From: Bacillus sp. AFS015802
GTDB taxonomy: Bacteria; Bacillota; Bacilli; Bacillales; Bacillaceae_B
Assembly (NCBI RefSeq): GCF_002561455.1
Contig: NZ_NTUP01000004.1
Location: 133,967 to 197,966 of the forward strand
Reading direction: 5' to 3'
DNA length: 64,000 nt
Numbering within the stretch: the stretch's first letter is position 1; each line of letters starts with the position of its first letter. This document shows positions 8,671 to 18,072 of this stretch, piece after piece. The notes below the pieces were generated by a model. That model saw only the letters and a list, made by a program, of their open reading frames with translations. It made no database searches and had not been told where the DNA came from. The translations under genes were made by a program, and so were the position numbers.

Positions 8671-8760
8671 TCTGGGTCCATTATAGGGGTGTATGCCGAA
8701 CAAGCAGCCGCCCTTCCTTCAATTACATAGCAAGCGATAGCGTATTAAGGAATAAAAACA
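8671..8760 (+). repeat. array repeat, GCAGCC type (copy 1)
   Basis: CCATTATAGGGGTGTATGCCGAACAAGCAGCCGCCCTTCC... matches the other GCAGCC-type copies at 20256, 25567, 33832 and 34363 in order and orientation. Its hairpin core pairs GGGGTG/TATGC with GCAGCCGCCC. The tail CATAGCAAGCGATAGCG is shared in part with the copy at 34363. Confidence 0.6.
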
Positions 8761-8809
8761 TGTTGAATAAGGAAATTGAAGTTCTAAACTTTTTAAAAGG
8801 AGAGGTAGA

Positions 8810-9154
8810 ATGAAAGGACTGATAGTAAAATCCCCTTGGATTGAATTAATATTGGAAGGGAAAAAGACTTGGGAAATCAGGGGTTCCAATACAAAGATAC
8901 GAGGACCTATCGCTCTTATAAAGAGTGGTTCAGGCATGATATATGGTGAAGTGAATGTAAATGATAGTAAAGAGTTGACCCTAAAGGATTACCAAGTAAG
9001 CAATGAATTTCATCGTGTTCAAAGTGAGAATTTTCAAGCATTACCTTATAAAAAAACGTATGCTTGGGTTCTTGAAAAGCCCCAAATTTATGAAGAACCC
9101 ATTCCATATAAGCATCCTATGGGGGCAATTATCTGGGTCAACCTTTCCAGGTGA
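8810..9154 (+). CDS. ASCH-domain protein
   Basis: A 114-aa protein, almost entirely one ASCH domain. The N-terminal signature GLIVKSPWIELILEGKKTWEIRG (residues 3-25) is the predicted RNA-binding edge of the fold, followed by GxIxLIKSGSGMIYGEV and a C-terminal HPMGAIIWVNL strand. The ribosome-binding site is AAGGAGAGG before ATG 8810. ASCH proteins are thought to bind RNA or modified nucleotides; some are amidohydrolases acting on N4-acetylcytidine. It is a stand-alone + strand gene between two repeat copies. Confidence 0.8.
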   Translation: MKGLIVKSPWIELILEGKKTWEIRGSNTKIRGPIALIKSGSGMIYGEVNVNDSKELTLKDYQVSNEFHRVQSENFQALPYKKTYAWVLEKPQIYEEPIPYKHPMGAIIWVNLSR

Positions 9155-9586
9155 AATGTATAACTATCTTGTTCCTTTATAGGGGGATATAGATGAAGAT
9201 CGGGGACTGATGTTCAACGTTTTGGTTTTTTACTTGTTCAGTTAAATAGCAGTTTAATCCATCGGAAAATAACATATCGACTTGATTCAATTGCAGGTTC
9301 CTTAGGAGGTGTTACTAAATTAAATGCTACTTCCAAAAATTCGAGAACTGGCAAAATAATTTGTCGTGGCAGTGAAGGTTGAAGTAATCTTGATTAAGTA
9401 AGAAAAGCCACCACTATTATTGCTAGAGTAGAATGGAACAACAAACTGGAGATTTGTGAGCGGAAAAAACAATAAAAATTGGTTTGATGTGTTATTACCC
9501 TTCTTCAGTTATTAGGGAGATTAACAGAAAAAAGTTACCCGAGGACAAATATAAAAGTCGCCAATTAATTTGACGACTAAAAGGGA
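9155..9586. other. intergenic stretch with repeat copies and gene remnants
   Basis: No intact gene is visible. 9160-9270 is an array repeat (CTTTATAGGGGG edge, hairpin GATGAAGATC...GATGTTC, T-run, then TTGTTCAGTTAAATAGCAGTTTAA). 9490-9535 is a worn copy of the ATTGCCC type (ATTACCCTTCTTCAGTTATTAGGGAGATTAAC). Between them a short frame, VTKLNATSKNSRTGKIICRG, looks like debris of a gene. Confidence 0.45.
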
Positions 9587-10021
9587 TTATCTATAAGGAT
9601 TTTCATAACTGTGATAAGAAATCCCACCTTCAAGTGGTCTTTGAGTTTCTGCATCTATGATTGTATGCTTCCAATACTCTTTATTTTGGGTTTGTACAAA
9701 AGAAGCGAGGAAATAGACTTGACGATCAGGATGTATAGAAGTGGCGAGCTCTTGTTTAGGTTGACCGACATAATTTCCTGTTTTCTTTTCAAATGTCAAT
9801 AATGCATCAGGTATTTCTTTATAAGACATTTTCTTTCTAACACTATATGCAGCATCCTTATACTCTATATAATCCTTTTTGTTCATTTGTTGATAAAATA
9901 CATTTTCATTAGCAAACGATTTTTCGTTGTTTGCAGGATATTCAAACTGTCTAGCCGAACTTGGAATTGATAAAGCATTCAAACTTAAGGAAACCGCTAA
10001 TAATATTATAAACCTTTTCAC
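9587..10021 (-). CDS. small secreted protein, unknown
   Basis: A 144-aa protein best started at GTG 10021, which has GGAGGTG 6-7 bases upstream; an ATG at 10045 is poorly placed. It has a clear Sec signal peptide (KRFIILLAVSLSLNALSIPSSARQ) with cleavage expected after the S-A region. The mature part of about 120 residues is hydrophilic with several Y residues (YQQMNKKDYIEYKDAAYSV) and no cysteines. It is divergent from the metallopeptidase gene at 10287, with 265 bases between. Function unknown. Confidence 0.6.
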   Translation of the reverse strand: MKRFIILLAVSLSLNALSIPSSARQFEYPANNEKSFANENVFYQQMNKKDYIEYKDAAYSVRKKMSYKEIPDALLTFEKKTGNYVGQPKQELATSIHPDRQVYFLASFVQTQNKEYWKHTIIDAETQRPLEGGISYHSYENPYR

Positions 10022-10286
10022 TTTATTCACCTCCAGTCTCTTCATACTTTGTCCATTAGTTAGCTAATCATACCGGAAAAAGTGAGTGAAATAGGAGATT
10101 TCATAAATAGTACCTTGTCTGAATAAGAATAGATTATAGAAAAATGTTAAATATTTCAAACACAAAGAACATTCAAACCCATAGTCATAATACTCAATAG
10201 GGAGATTATCTTGGGTATACGTTGTTTTAATTTTTATTCATCTATTTGTTGAAAGAATCGACTGCATTTCATACGGGGGTTATGAT

Positions 10287-11708
10287 TTGAAGAATAGGTC
10301 TCTCCTTGTAATATTTTCTGGTTTAATTTGTTTAATTGCATATTGTTCTCTCTTCCAAAGAGACTTAACCATATCGAGCAATAATAAAGAGCAGCCTTTT
10401 GTTGCTAAAGAGGTATTACCAGGAAGTAAGAGTTCCTATAATCTTTCTTTAAAGATGGATAAAGATAAAAAGGTTAGTGTGGAAGCAAAAATTGATATTA
10501 CCAATATATCTGAAGACAAATGGGATAGGCTAGTTTTATATTTCATTCCGAATATATTTACAAAAGAAAGTTCACCTTCGTTAGATCATCCGGCATCTGT
10601 AAATATTAAAGATATCAAATTAAATGGAACAACTTCAAATTACTCCTTAGAAAAAGACACCCTAACCCTCCCCTTAAAAACACAACTGTCTCCGAACCAC
10701 AATGTCAATGTTCAAATAAACTATGATTTTACAATGCCATCAGAGGGTTTAAGATTTACAAAAGTCGGAGAAAGCCTTCATCTGGCCCAATGGTATCCTA
10801 TGGTACCAACATATCGCAACGGGTGGAATAAAGAAGAGTATCAATCAAGAGGTGAAACCTATCATACTCCCTTTAGTGATTTTCAATTGGATGTAGAAGT
10901 CCCACCTTCTTATACCATAGTTTCATCAAGTGAAGACGATGACCTACTTAATGACCAAGGGAAAAAAATCAAAGTGAAAAATGAAAAAGAGATTTTCCTT
11001 GCTTTACTAAAAGATACCTTGATCTTTGATAAGACAACGACTATAAATAACGTGAATGTGCGTGTATTCAGTGATAAAGAAAGAGCTGATCAAGCAAGTG
11101 AAGTGCTAGAAACTGCGGTGAAAGCTCTGGACTATTTTCAAAAAGAATTCGGATCTTATACTGATAAGGAGTTTGATGTAATCCTTGGAGGGCTTGGGAT
11201 GGAGTACCCAAATGTAGTAACTGTGGGCTCTATTTATAGTTCTAAACCAGTAGACTCAGACTCATTAAGACGTATGGTTGTTCACGAGATAGCACATCAG
11301 TGGTTCTATGGCTTGGTTAGCAATGACCCCTATAACGATGCTTGGCTAGATGAGGGTATAGCAGAGATTGCCACGCTTTTGTATTACGTTAATGAAGAGG
11401 AAGACGTTACTTTTGATTTTGGAGATCAATTTAGAGAAGAACTTAGTCTCCCCGTTAATCTTCCTTTAAACCAATACCAAAACGGTAATCAAAGTTCTTA
11501 TATTTATGGAAAAGCATCTATGGGACTAGGGATGCTTTTTGAGAAGTATGGAGGAGAAGGAACAGCTAAGAAATTCCTTAAAACATACGTTGAGGAGTAC
11601 AAGTTCAAAGGAATTGACACCAACGAATTTATAAGGTTTACTAAGCATTATTTTAACTTAGAGAATAATAAAGATTTTGAAGGATGGCTGAATTTGAATG
11701 AAGAATAA
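10287..11708 (+). CDS. membrane-anchored M1-type zinc metallopeptidase
   Basis: A 473-aa protein from TTG 10287 (GGGGGTTATGA upstream). Residues 5-22 are a signal anchor or lipoprotein-like helix ending in IAYCSLF. Residues 45-225 form a beta-sandwich resembling the aminopeptidase N-terminal domain, and the gluzincin motif VVHEIAHQWFYGL is followed 18 residues after the second His by DEGIAE, giving the HExxH-x18-E zinc site of the M1 family. It probably acts on peptides outside the membrane. It is shorter than housekeeping PepN-type enzymes and lacks the large C-terminal domain, like other Bacillus M1 membrane peptidases. Confidence 0.85.
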   Translation: MKNRSLLVIFSGLICLIAYCSLFQRDLTISSNNKEQPFVAKEVLPGSKSSYNLSLKMDKDKKVSVEAKIDITNISEDKWDRLVLYFIPNIFTKESSPSLDHPASVNIKDIKLNGTTSNYSLEKDTLTLPLKTQLSPNHNVNVQINYDFTMPSEGLRFTKVGESLHLAQWYPMVPTYRNGWNKEEYQSRGETYHTPFSDFQLDVEVPPSYTIVSSSEDDDLLNDQGKKIKVKNEKEIFLALLKDTLIFDKTTTINNVNVRVFSDKERADQASEVLETAVKALDYFQKEFGSYTDKEFDVILGGLGMEYPNVVTVGSIYSSKPVDSDSLRRMVVHEIAHQWFYGLVSNDPYNDAWLDEGIAEIATLLYYVNEEEDVTFDFGDQFREELSLPVNLPLNQYQNGNQSSYIYGKASMGLGMLFEKYGGEGTAKKFLKTYVEEYKFKGIDTNEFIRFTKHYFNLENNKDFEGWLNLNEE

Positions 11709-11874
11709 ACTTTTTATGTGTTCCTTTTTAGGAGTGTTCCCTGAACAACTGGCACCCTTTGCTCAATTCAAGGGGGGTATTATTGTAATAATCTGAAACT
11801 AAATACTTTGTTTACAGTCTAATTAATAATACAGAGTTGTATTTAGAATATAATATTTCGGAAGGGGATTTTAA

Positions 11875-12132
11875 ATGAGAAAGTACCTAGGTTTGGTTTC
11901 CCTTGGAGTTATAGGGTTTACTTTTTTATTATTTGCTCTTATGAGTATGAGCGGGAAAGTTAGTGGGTATGTAGGAACCAACGTCTTAATTATTGGAGCA
12001 ATATTAGCTTTGGTAACTGCTCTATTGAGTAAAAAAGGGAAGGCCAAGACAGCTTCCATTTCATTATTAGGAATACTTGTAGGGGGATTTATTATACTAA
12101 TTTTAGGTATTATGATGAACGGAGGTCTATAA
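11875..12132 (+). CDS. small membrane protein, unknown
   Basis: An 85-aa protein with three helices (residues 5-25, 33-52, 58-82), starting MRKYLG at ATG 11875 behind GAAGGGGAT. A 5' remnant with the same first codons lies at 5784. The upstream 11720-11790 contains a worn array-type repeat (AGGAGTGTTCCCTGAACAACTGGCACCC). No family recognised. Confidence 0.6.
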   Translation: MRKYLGLVSLGVIGFTFLLFALMSMSGKVSGYVGTNVLIIGAILALVTALLSKKGKAKTASISLLGILVGGFIILILGIMMNGGL

Positions 12133-12181
12133 GTTCCTTTTTTCAAGAAAAGGGGCTTTAGTTGAAAATAAGATCAAAATA

Positions 12182-12223
12182 AGACCACACATTTTAGAGA
12201 TATCTCATATGTGTGGCTCTTTT
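12182..12223 (+). terminator. terminator between convergent genes
   Basis: AGACCACACAT pairs with ATGTGTGGCT over a 16-base loop, followed by CTTTT. It lies after the + strand membrane gene and before the end of the minus-strand DUF2935 gene. Confidence 0.65.
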
Positions 12224-12299
12224 ACTATCAAGCCATGCATTCCTCTAACCCAAAACCATTTTTCAACTCCTTAAATAATGCTGAAATTTTAATACGATC

Positions 12300-13094
12300 T
12301 TATTTTTGATTCGCGCTAATATTTGCTTCAAATAAATCAATGATTTCCAAGAATCTCTCAGCCTCTCTAAATGTATGATCAGCTAAAAGGGGATGAATAT
12401 TGCTTTTAATACGACATGCCTCGATTAATTCTCTTGCTGTTTTCTTAAAATCTCTTAACGAAACTACGGAGACTCTGTTTTGATCCAAGAACTGATCCAA
12501 TAATGGTTCAGTCTCTGATTGGTGACGCATAGAATCTAAATCAACCGCTTGAAACATTAGCTGATCAAAATCATGGCTGAATTCTCTTGCCTGTTCCACC
12601 AATTGCCTTTCTGAAGGATCTAAAAGATGTCCGATGAACTTGGCGTGGTCCGCCATAATTTTTAAAAAGAATACATTTTCCTGGATGACATCATCCGGTG
12701 TAGGTGCGAGCCTGCCTTCATTTAGTTCCTTCAATCGATTAGCAAAGTAGGCTGCCTCCCTACTTGTGTGATCAATTAACAGTGGAAAATTATTATGCCT
12801 GATTTCACATCTGAGGGTTAACCCTAATATCTTTCGTTTATAACCCCATATAGCAGCAGCAGCTTGGTAAACCTCACTATTGAATGCTTGAACCTGACGT
12901 AATTCAGAATTTAAACTGTATCTAGATAATTTTTCTTCTATCCTTTCAAATAAAGTAATGAACTGTTTAGCTTCTTCAATTAGTTGTGATTGCTCATAAG
13001 TGAAACCTAAACTTAAAAATAAGGCATGCTCTTTCATGATCCTGGACCAGAATCTAATTTCATCCAACGATCTTGCAACGAATGGATTTGACAT
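12300..13094 (-). CDS. DUF2935 family protein
   Basis: A 264-aa protein starting at ATG 13094 with GAGGAGG 6-12 bases upstream; a longer frame to 13127 lacks such a site. It contains two tandem, similar all-helical halves. Each has an FW/FL-x-x-IM-x-(E/D)HA pattern (RFWSRIMKEHALFLSL near 14-29, FFLKIMADHAKFIGHLL near 140-156) and a later HT-x-REA (DHTSREAAYF, DHTFREAERF). The conserved histidines and glutamates suggest a metal-binding four-helix bundle, as described for DUF2935. The cellular role is unknown. Confidence 0.85.
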   Translation of the reverse strand: MSNPFVARSLDEIRFWSRIMKEHALFLSLGFTYEQSQLIEEAKQFITLFERIEEKLSRYSLNSELRQVQAFNSEVYQAAAAIWGYKRKILGLTLRCEIRHNNFPLLIDHTSREAAYFANRLKELNEGRLAPTPDDVIQENVFFLKIMADHAKFIGHLLDPSERQLVEQAREFSHDFDQLMFQAVDLDSMRHQSETEPLLDQFLDQNRVSVVSLRDFKKTARELIEACRIKSNIHPLLADHTFREAERFLEIIDLFEANISANQK

Positions 13095-13400
13095 AAAATC
13101 CTCCTCTTGTTTGAATAGTCCTTTCAATATACGTGTTGAAATGTTGTCTTATTCCAAATGAACCGTTTGAACAGATTTGTGTAGGAATTGAGTTTTTCGG
13201 GAGAACGTATGGGATTATGTGTGACCTGCCGAGGAAGATCTGTGCTTTTTGTACCAAAATTTTATCGTCTGAACTTTTTTTGTCGATCGTCAATATGCTT
13301 CTCATTGAAAAACGTAAAATAGTGCTACAACTAGTTAAAGACTGGCTGAATGAACCAATTTGATGATGTCCTCCATTATGAAATTTATTCAAAAACAGGA

Positions 13401-13470
13401 TTGACAAACCAATTATAATCCTTTACCATTACCCTAATGCTAAAACGCATCATAACTTTAATTTAATAAA
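13401..13470 (+). promoter_or_regulatory. promoter region of the met operon
   Basis: A perfect TTGACA at 13401-13406 lies about 75 bases before the riboswitch. A -10 at consensus spacing is only weakly matched (TACCAT near 13424), and a TATAAT at 13414 is too close to pair with it. The rest of 13095-13400 holds no gene I can support. Confidence 0.4.
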
Positions 13471-13477
13471 GCGATAT

Positions 13478-13645
13478 CTTCTTATCCAGAGAGGTGGAGG
13501 GACTGGCCCTGCGATACCTCGGCAACGGGTTCTTATGAATACCGTGCCAATTCCATCAAGTCATATGACTTGAAAGATGAGAAGAGCGGGACATATACAT
13601 ATTTTTGTGCCTCTCTTCTTATGAAGGGGGGCACTTTTTATTTTC
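13478..13645 (+). promoter_or_regulatory. SAM-I riboswitch (S-box) with terminator
   Basis: The S-box core is plain: CTTATCCAGAGAGGTGG, then GGGACTGGCCC, GATACCTCGGCAACGG and the closing arm GATGAGAAG (13576-13584), which pairs with CTTCTTATC. A terminator stem follows (13606-13633, GTGCCTCTCTTC with GAAGGGGGGCAC, then TTTTTATTTT). The left arm of the terminator can also pair with the aptamer closing arm, the usual switch. High S-adenosylmethionine should stop transcription of the transporter genes downstream. Confidence 0.93.
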
Positions 13646-13705
13646 AGCCATGTCCTTAAAACTCAGGCATCAAGAAGAATACATAGGGAAAGGAGCAAGT
13701 CTTGT

Positions 13706-14731
13706 ATGATCAGAGTTCAGAATGTTACGAAAGTTTTCGAGGCGAAGGATGGCCCATTCACCGCATTGAGGGAAGTTTCCTTTGAAGTGGAGAAGGGAGA
13801 GATTTATGGGGTGATCGGATTCAGTGGAGCGGGAAAAAGCACGCTTGTCCGCTGTCTCAATTTTTTAGAGAAACCATCTTCGGGTGATATTTTCATAGAG
13901 GGTCGCAGCCTGAAGGAACAGTCGGCAATCGATCTGAGGAAGGAGCGGCACCGCATCGGGATGATCTTTCAGCACTTCAATCTGTTTCAATCCCGGACGG
14001 TGGCTGGGAATATCGCCTATCCTCTGAAACTGGCAAAATGGCCGAAAGATAAAATCAACGAAAGAGTAAAGGAGTTGCTCGCGTTTGTCGGGCTTGAAGA
14101 CAAAGCGAAGCATTATCCTGATGAATTGTCTGGAGGGCAGAAGCAGAGGGTGGGGATAGCTAGAGCACTGGCGACGTCGCCTTCGATCCTGCTCTGCGAT
14201 GAAGCAACCTCCGCCCTTGATCCTCAGACGACGGAATCGATTCTGAACTTATTAAAGAGAATCAACGCGGAGTATGGGATTACGATCGTAATGATCACCC
14301 ACGAAATGGGGGTCATCCGTGAAATCTGTGGTAAGGTCGCGGTCATGGAAAATGGAGAAATCGTGGAAGAGGGAAGCGTCTTCGATATCTTCTCTAACCC
14401 CCAGACCTCGACGACGAGAAACTTTGTGAAGAGTGTCATGAATGATCAGCTGCCGGCATCGGTTCTCGACAAATTGAATGACAGCAAAGAAGGGCGCATC
14501 TGCCGCCTCATTTTCAAGGGGGATTCGACGGGCGCGCCGATTCTTTCCGAAACGGCAAAGAAATTCAATGCCCACATCAATGTATTGTTCGGCCAGATCA
14601 CGGAACTTCAGGGCAAGCCGTTCGGGAATCTCATTGTACAGATCATCGGCAGCAAGAACGAAACGGAAGAAATCCTGGAATATTGGAAGAACAGATTATT
14701 CGTAAGCGAGGTGGAGAAGCGTGCAAGTTAA
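13706..14731 (+). CDS. metN: methionine ABC transporter ATP-binding protein
   Basis: A 341-aa ATPase with Walker A GFSGAGKST (near 37-45), signature LSGGQKQRVGIARAL, Walker B ILLCDEATSALDP and switch histidine ITHEMGV. The C-terminal part (about 265-335) is the NIL domain that binds methionine for trans-inhibition in MetNI transporters. It overlaps the permease gene by 11 bases, and the SAM riboswitch lies directly upstream. Together with metP and metQ it imports methionine or its derivatives. Confidence 0.95.
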   Translation: MIRVQNVTKVFEAKDGPFTALREVSFEVEKGEIYGVIGFSGAGKSTLVRCLNFLEKPSSGDIFIEGRSLKEQSAIDLRKERHRIGMIFQHFNLFQSRTVAGNIAYPLKLAKWPKDKINERVKELLAFVGLEDKAKHYPDELSGGQKQRVGIARALATSPSILLCDEATSALDPQTTESILNLLKRINAEYGITIVMITHEMGVIREICGKVAVMENGEIVEEGSVFDIFSNPQTSTTRNFVKSVMNDQLPASVLDKLNDSKEGRICRLIFKGDSTGAPILSETAKKFNAHINVLFGQITELQGKPFGNLIVQIIGSKNETEEILEYWKNRLFVSEVEKRAS

Positions 14732-15383
14732 CTGGGAATTATTCTGGCCAAGAATTATAGAAGCGACATGGGATACTTTGGCGATGGTGTCATTCTCCCT
14801 TCTATTCGCAACGTTGATTGGGCTTCCCCTCGGCATCATCGTCGTGGTGACGAGGAAGGGGCACTTACTCGAACATAAAGCCGTCTTTTCCGTACTCAGC
14901 AGCATCATCAATGTGTTCCGTTCGATCCCCTTCATCATCTTGATGGTGGCCATCATCCCCTTTACAAGATTGGTAGTGGGCACATCGATCGGCACGGCGG
15001 CAGCAGTCGTACCGCTTGTCGTATTTGCGGCACCGTATATTGCAAGATTGGTAGAGAGCTCGCTCCTTGAAGTGGAGCCGGGGGTCATTGAAGCGGCCGA
15101 GTCCATGGGGGCCGGACCGTGGCAAATCATCTTCGGGATCCTCATTCCGGAAGCATTGAGTACACTGGTCCTGAATATTACGATTGCAACCATCGGGCTT
15201 GTCGGGGCATCAGCCATGGCCGGGGCAGTCGGAGGCGGTGGTCTTGGGGATCTCGCCATCGCTTACGGATATCAGCGATTTGAAACATCCGTCATGATTG
15301 TGACCGTCATCATTTTAATTGTGATGGTCCAAGGACTGCAGACAGCAGGGAATACATTATCAAAAATCATCAGAAGACGTTAG
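14721..15383 (+). CDS. metP: methionine ABC transporter permease
   Basis: A 220-aa permease with five to six transmembrane segments and the cytoplasmic coupling motif EAAESMGAGPWQIIFGILIPEA (about 120-141), typical of MetI/MetP. It starts at GTG 14721 inside the end of metN with GGTGGAG upstream, indicating translational coupling. The equivalent E. coli gene is metI. Confidence 0.94.
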   Translation: MQVNWELFWPRIIEATWDTLAMVSFSLLFATLIGLPLGIIVVVTRKGHLLEHKAVFSVLSSIINVFRSIPFIILMVAIIPFTRLVVGTSIGTAAAVVPLVVFAAPYIARLVESSLLEVEPGVIEAAESMGAGPWQIIFGILIPEALSTLVLNITIATIGLVGASAMAGAVGGGGLGDLAIAYGYQRFETSVMIVTVIILIVMVQGLQTAGNTLSKIIRRR

Positions 15384-15394
15384 GAGAGAGAGAT

Positions 15395-16231
15395 ATGAAA
15401 AAAACAATCAGTCTAGCAAGTATCGCGATTCTATTAATTACCTTGATTTTGAGCGGCTGCTCGGGAAACAGTGCATCCGGCTCAGGAGATAAAGAAGTCG
15501 TGAAAGTCGGAGTGAATGGATCCGGGGTGCCGATTTGGGAGTATATGAAAGAGAAAGCAGCGAAGGAAGGGATTGACATCGAGATCGTGGAGTTTGCCGA
15601 TTACGTGAGGCCGAACCAGGCCCTGGCCGATGGGGATATCGACCTGAACGCCTTCCAGACGATTTCGTATTTTGATTCTTTCGTGGAAGAACATAATCTG
15701 GATCTTGTACCGATCGGCTCGACGCTCATCGCGCCGATGGGCATCTATGCGGAAAAATATAAATCGGTAGAAGACTTACCGAAAGGCAGTACAGTAGCCG
15801 TCCCTCAAGAGGCGACGAACCTCGGCCGTGCCCTTCTCCTGTTGGAGGAAGCAGGTTTGATCCAACTGAAAGAAGGATTTGATCAGTCACAAGGTCTTGA
15901 AGCCATCAAAGAAAACCCGAAAAACCTTGAATTCACACCGGTCGTCGCTGCCCAGACACCTCGGGTACTGCCGGATGTTGCGGCATCGATCATCAATAAT
16001 GGTGTGGCTGTTGAAGCAGGGTTGGTCCCGGTTGACGACAGCATCTATATCGAAGGGTCGGAATCCAAGCCGTTCATCAATATCATCGCCGCTCAGGAAA
16101 AAGATAAAGATAATAAAACCTATAAAAAGATCGTTGAGCTCTATCAGGAAGATGACGTAGCGGAACATATCAAGAAAACATACAAAGATTCCCTGATCCC
16201 GACATTCGTGCCGGTCAGTGAATTGCACTAG
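15395..16231 (+). CDS. metQ: methionine-binding lipoprotein
   Basis: A 278-aa NlpA-family substrate-binding protein. The signal peptide ends in the lipobox LILSGCSG, so it should be anchored by a diacylglyceryl cysteine. The family blocks VKVGVNGSG, FADYVRPNQALADGDIDLNAFQ and NLGRALLLLEEAGLIQLK are present. It is the third gene of the met operon, 11 bases after the permease with GGAGAGAGA as ribosome-binding site. Confidence 0.94.
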   Translation: MKKTISLASIAILLITLILSGCSGNSASGSGDKEVVKVGVNGSGVPIWEYMKEKAAKEGIDIEIVEFADYVRPNQALADGDIDLNAFQTISYFDSFVEEHNLDLVPIGSTLIAPMGIYAEKYKSVEDLPKGSTVAVPQEATNLGRALLLLEEAGLIQLKEGFDQSQGLEAIKENPKNLEFTPVVAAQTPRVLPDVAASIINNGVAVEAGLVPVDDSIYIEGSESKPFINIIAAQEKDKDNKTYKKIVELYQEDDVAEHIKKTYKDSLIPTFVPVSELH

Positions 16232-16243
16232 GAGGGAAAAGAG

Positions 16244-17440
16244 ATGAGTCAACCAGCAGTGATTGCCGATCGTAAACACAACATCCTATCAGCAGTGGAT
16301 CAATTGGCTGTGAAACTCGTGTCGACCAGCCATCAGATCCACGACAAACCTGAAATCGGAAACGAAGAGTTCTTTGCTTCAGAGACCTTGACCACCCTCC
16401 TTGAAGCTAACGGGTTCTCCATTGAGAGGGGAGTGGCGGGTCATGAGACTTCCTTTGTGGCACGCAAACATTCAGGGGAAGAAGGGGCGGTCATCGGCTA
16501 CCTGGCTGAATATGACGCCCTGCCTGGACTCGGGCACGCCTGCGGCCACAATATCATCGGGACGGCAAGCTGCGGGGCGGCCATCGCCCTGTCGTCCGTA
16601 CTCGAGGAAACAGGAGGGGAAGTAGTGGTGTTCGGTACTCCTGCCGAGGAAGGCGGCCCAAACGGAAGTGCGAAGGGCAGTTTTGTAAAAGCAGGCTTGT
16701 TCGAAGGAGTGGACGCCTGCATGATGGTCCATCCGTTCAACCGGACAACGCAGACAGGGAAAACCCTTGCGGTGGACCCCCTTGATTTCGAATTTAAAGG
16801 AAGGTCTGCCCATGCGGCAGCTTCCCCTGAAGACGGCATCAATGCCCTCGACGGTGTGATCCAGCTGTTCAACGGCATTAACGCCCTTCGCCAGCACGTG
16901 ACCGATGATGTACGGATCCACGGCATCATCACCCACGGCGGGGATGCGCCAAACATCGTCCCTGACTACGCGAAAGCCCGCTTCTATATACGCGCGGCAA
17001 CCAGGGAAGCGTGCAATGAAGTCACGAAGAAAGTAAAAGCAATCGCTGAGGGAGCGGCCCTCGCCACCGGGACGAAACTGAATGTCATCAAAATTCAAAA
17101 TGAAGTCGACCACTTTCAGCTCAACCGCCATTTCGATCAGGTATTCCAGCGCTCCATCGAGTCACTAGGGGAACCCTTCGACGATACGGAACGAAAGGGA
17201 CTCGGCTCATCAGACGCCGGAAACGTCAGCCGGGTGGTCCCTACCATCCATCCCTATATCAAAATCGGCCCCGAATCCCTCGTCGTACACACGAATGAAT
17301 TCAGGGAAGCGGCTAAATCCACCGAGGGTGACCGTGCCCTTGTGATCGGGGCAAAGGCACTTGCGCTGACAGGGTATGAGCTGTTGACAGATAAGCAGCT
17401 ACTAGAAGAAATATGGAAAGAGTTCGGTACAAGTAAATAA
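16244..17440 (+). CDS. M20-family amidohydrolase
   Basis: A 398-aa zinc amidohydrolase of the M20D type. The metal-ligand motif LGHACGHNIIG, the EEGGPNGSAKG block with the catalytic Glu pair, and the dimerisation-domain HAAASPEDGINALDG are clear. It resembles p-aminobenzoyl-glutamate hydrolase/N-acyl-amino-acid deacylase proteins. It is 12 bases after metQ under the same riboswitch, so a likely role is releasing methionine or a related amino acid from an N-acyl or peptide form imported by the transporter. This substrate is inference. Confidence 0.88.
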   Translation: MSQPAVIADRKHNILSAVDQLAVKLVSTSHQIHDKPEIGNEEFFASETLTTLLEANGFSIERGVAGHETSFVARKHSGEEGAVIGYLAEYDALPGLGHACGHNIIGTASCGAAIALSSVLEETGGEVVVFGTPAEEGGPNGSAKGSFVKAGLFEGVDACMMVHPFNRTTQTGKTLAVDPLDFEFKGRSAHAAASPEDGINALDGVIQLFNGINALRQHVTDDVRIHGIITHGGDAPNIVPDYAKARFYIRAATREACNEVTKKVKAIAEGAALATGTKLNVIKIQNEVDHFQLNRHFDQVFQRSIESLGEPFDDTERKGLGSSDAGNVSRVVPTIHPYIKIGPESLVVHTNEFREAAKSTEGDRALVIGAKALALTGYELLTDKQLLEEIWKEFGTSK

Positions 17441-17445
17441 GGACG

Positions 17446-17476
17446 AAAAGACAGCCAAATCAGGGCTGTCTTTTTA
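17446..17476 (+). terminator. terminator of the met operon
   Basis: A perfect stem AAAAGACAGCC / GGGCTGTCTTTTT with a 6-base loop. Confidence 0.88.
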
Positions 17477-17591
17477 TGCGTGAAAGAGATGAGAAGCTTC
17501 ATGGAGAATGTTCCAATGTTTAACAAAAACAAGAAAAGGATAAAGAATACATGAGAGATTGTATCGTAATAACCAAAGAAAGGTGAATGAC

Positions 17592-18038
17592 ATGAAAAAA
17601 TTACTGATAGCAGGAAATCTTTTCTTCGCACTCTCGATACTGGGCGCATGCGGTTCAGAAGAGGCTGAACCCGAAGAAAATACTTCAGGCGACACGGCGG
17701 AAATGAGTGACCAGCAGGATTCGAAGGAAATGGACGAACCGGCAGCCGAACCTCTCGACAGTGAAAAGCTGCAAGAACGAATCCAAAAGGGGATGGATCT
17801 TGATTCCTATTCTGCTGAACTAACAGCGATGGAGGAAAAAGGAGAAACGATCGTCGTCAAGAAATACAACTTGACCGGGAATGAAGAAATTAAAGCACAA
17901 ATCCTCCAATCGGCAGACGGGTTTGTCGCAGTTGAAACGGATGGACTTGAAGTCACAGATGTCTCATACTTCAAAACCATGCAGGAAGTCGAGGATCATC
18001 TGAACGAGAAGGATATGGAAGAAGATATGAGTGGATAA
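17592..18038 (+). CDS. acidic lipoprotein, unknown
   Basis: A 148-aa protein from ATG 17592 (AGAAAGGTG upstream). The signal peptide ends in LSILGACGS, a good lipobox, followed by a low-complexity acidic linker rich in E, D, S and P (about 22-60). The C-terminal domain contains EEIKAQILQSADGFVAVETDGLEVTDVSYFKT. Its 3' half, its terminator and about 40 further bases are duplicated one kilobase downstream (18750-19110). Function unknown. Confidence 0.7.
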   Translation: MKKLLIAGNLFFALSILGACGSEEAEPEENTSGDTAEMSDQQDSKEMDEPAAEPLDSEKLQERIQKGMDLDSYSAELTAMEEKGETIVVKKYNLTGNEEIKAQILQSADGFVAVETDGLEVTDVSYFKTMQEVEDHLNEKDMEEDMSG

Positions 18039-18072
18039 AGGTTTCATACCATTAAAAGAGCATTCGAAATCC

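Noticed and set aside
13133-13363. 76-codon ORF upstream of the SAM riboswitch
   Set aside because: No ribosome-binding site, unusual composition and no recognisable motif; it lies in the promoter region of two real transcripts.
14696-15259. 187-codon minus-strand frame opposite metP
   Set aside because: Shadow of the permease gene; the A/P/T-rich sequence is typical of the complement of membrane-protein codons.
16472-17131. Long minus-strand frame opposite the M20 amidohydrolase
   Set aside because: It is an antisense shadow of a clearly coding gene, rich in R, G and P from the GC-rich complementary codons, with no start signal.
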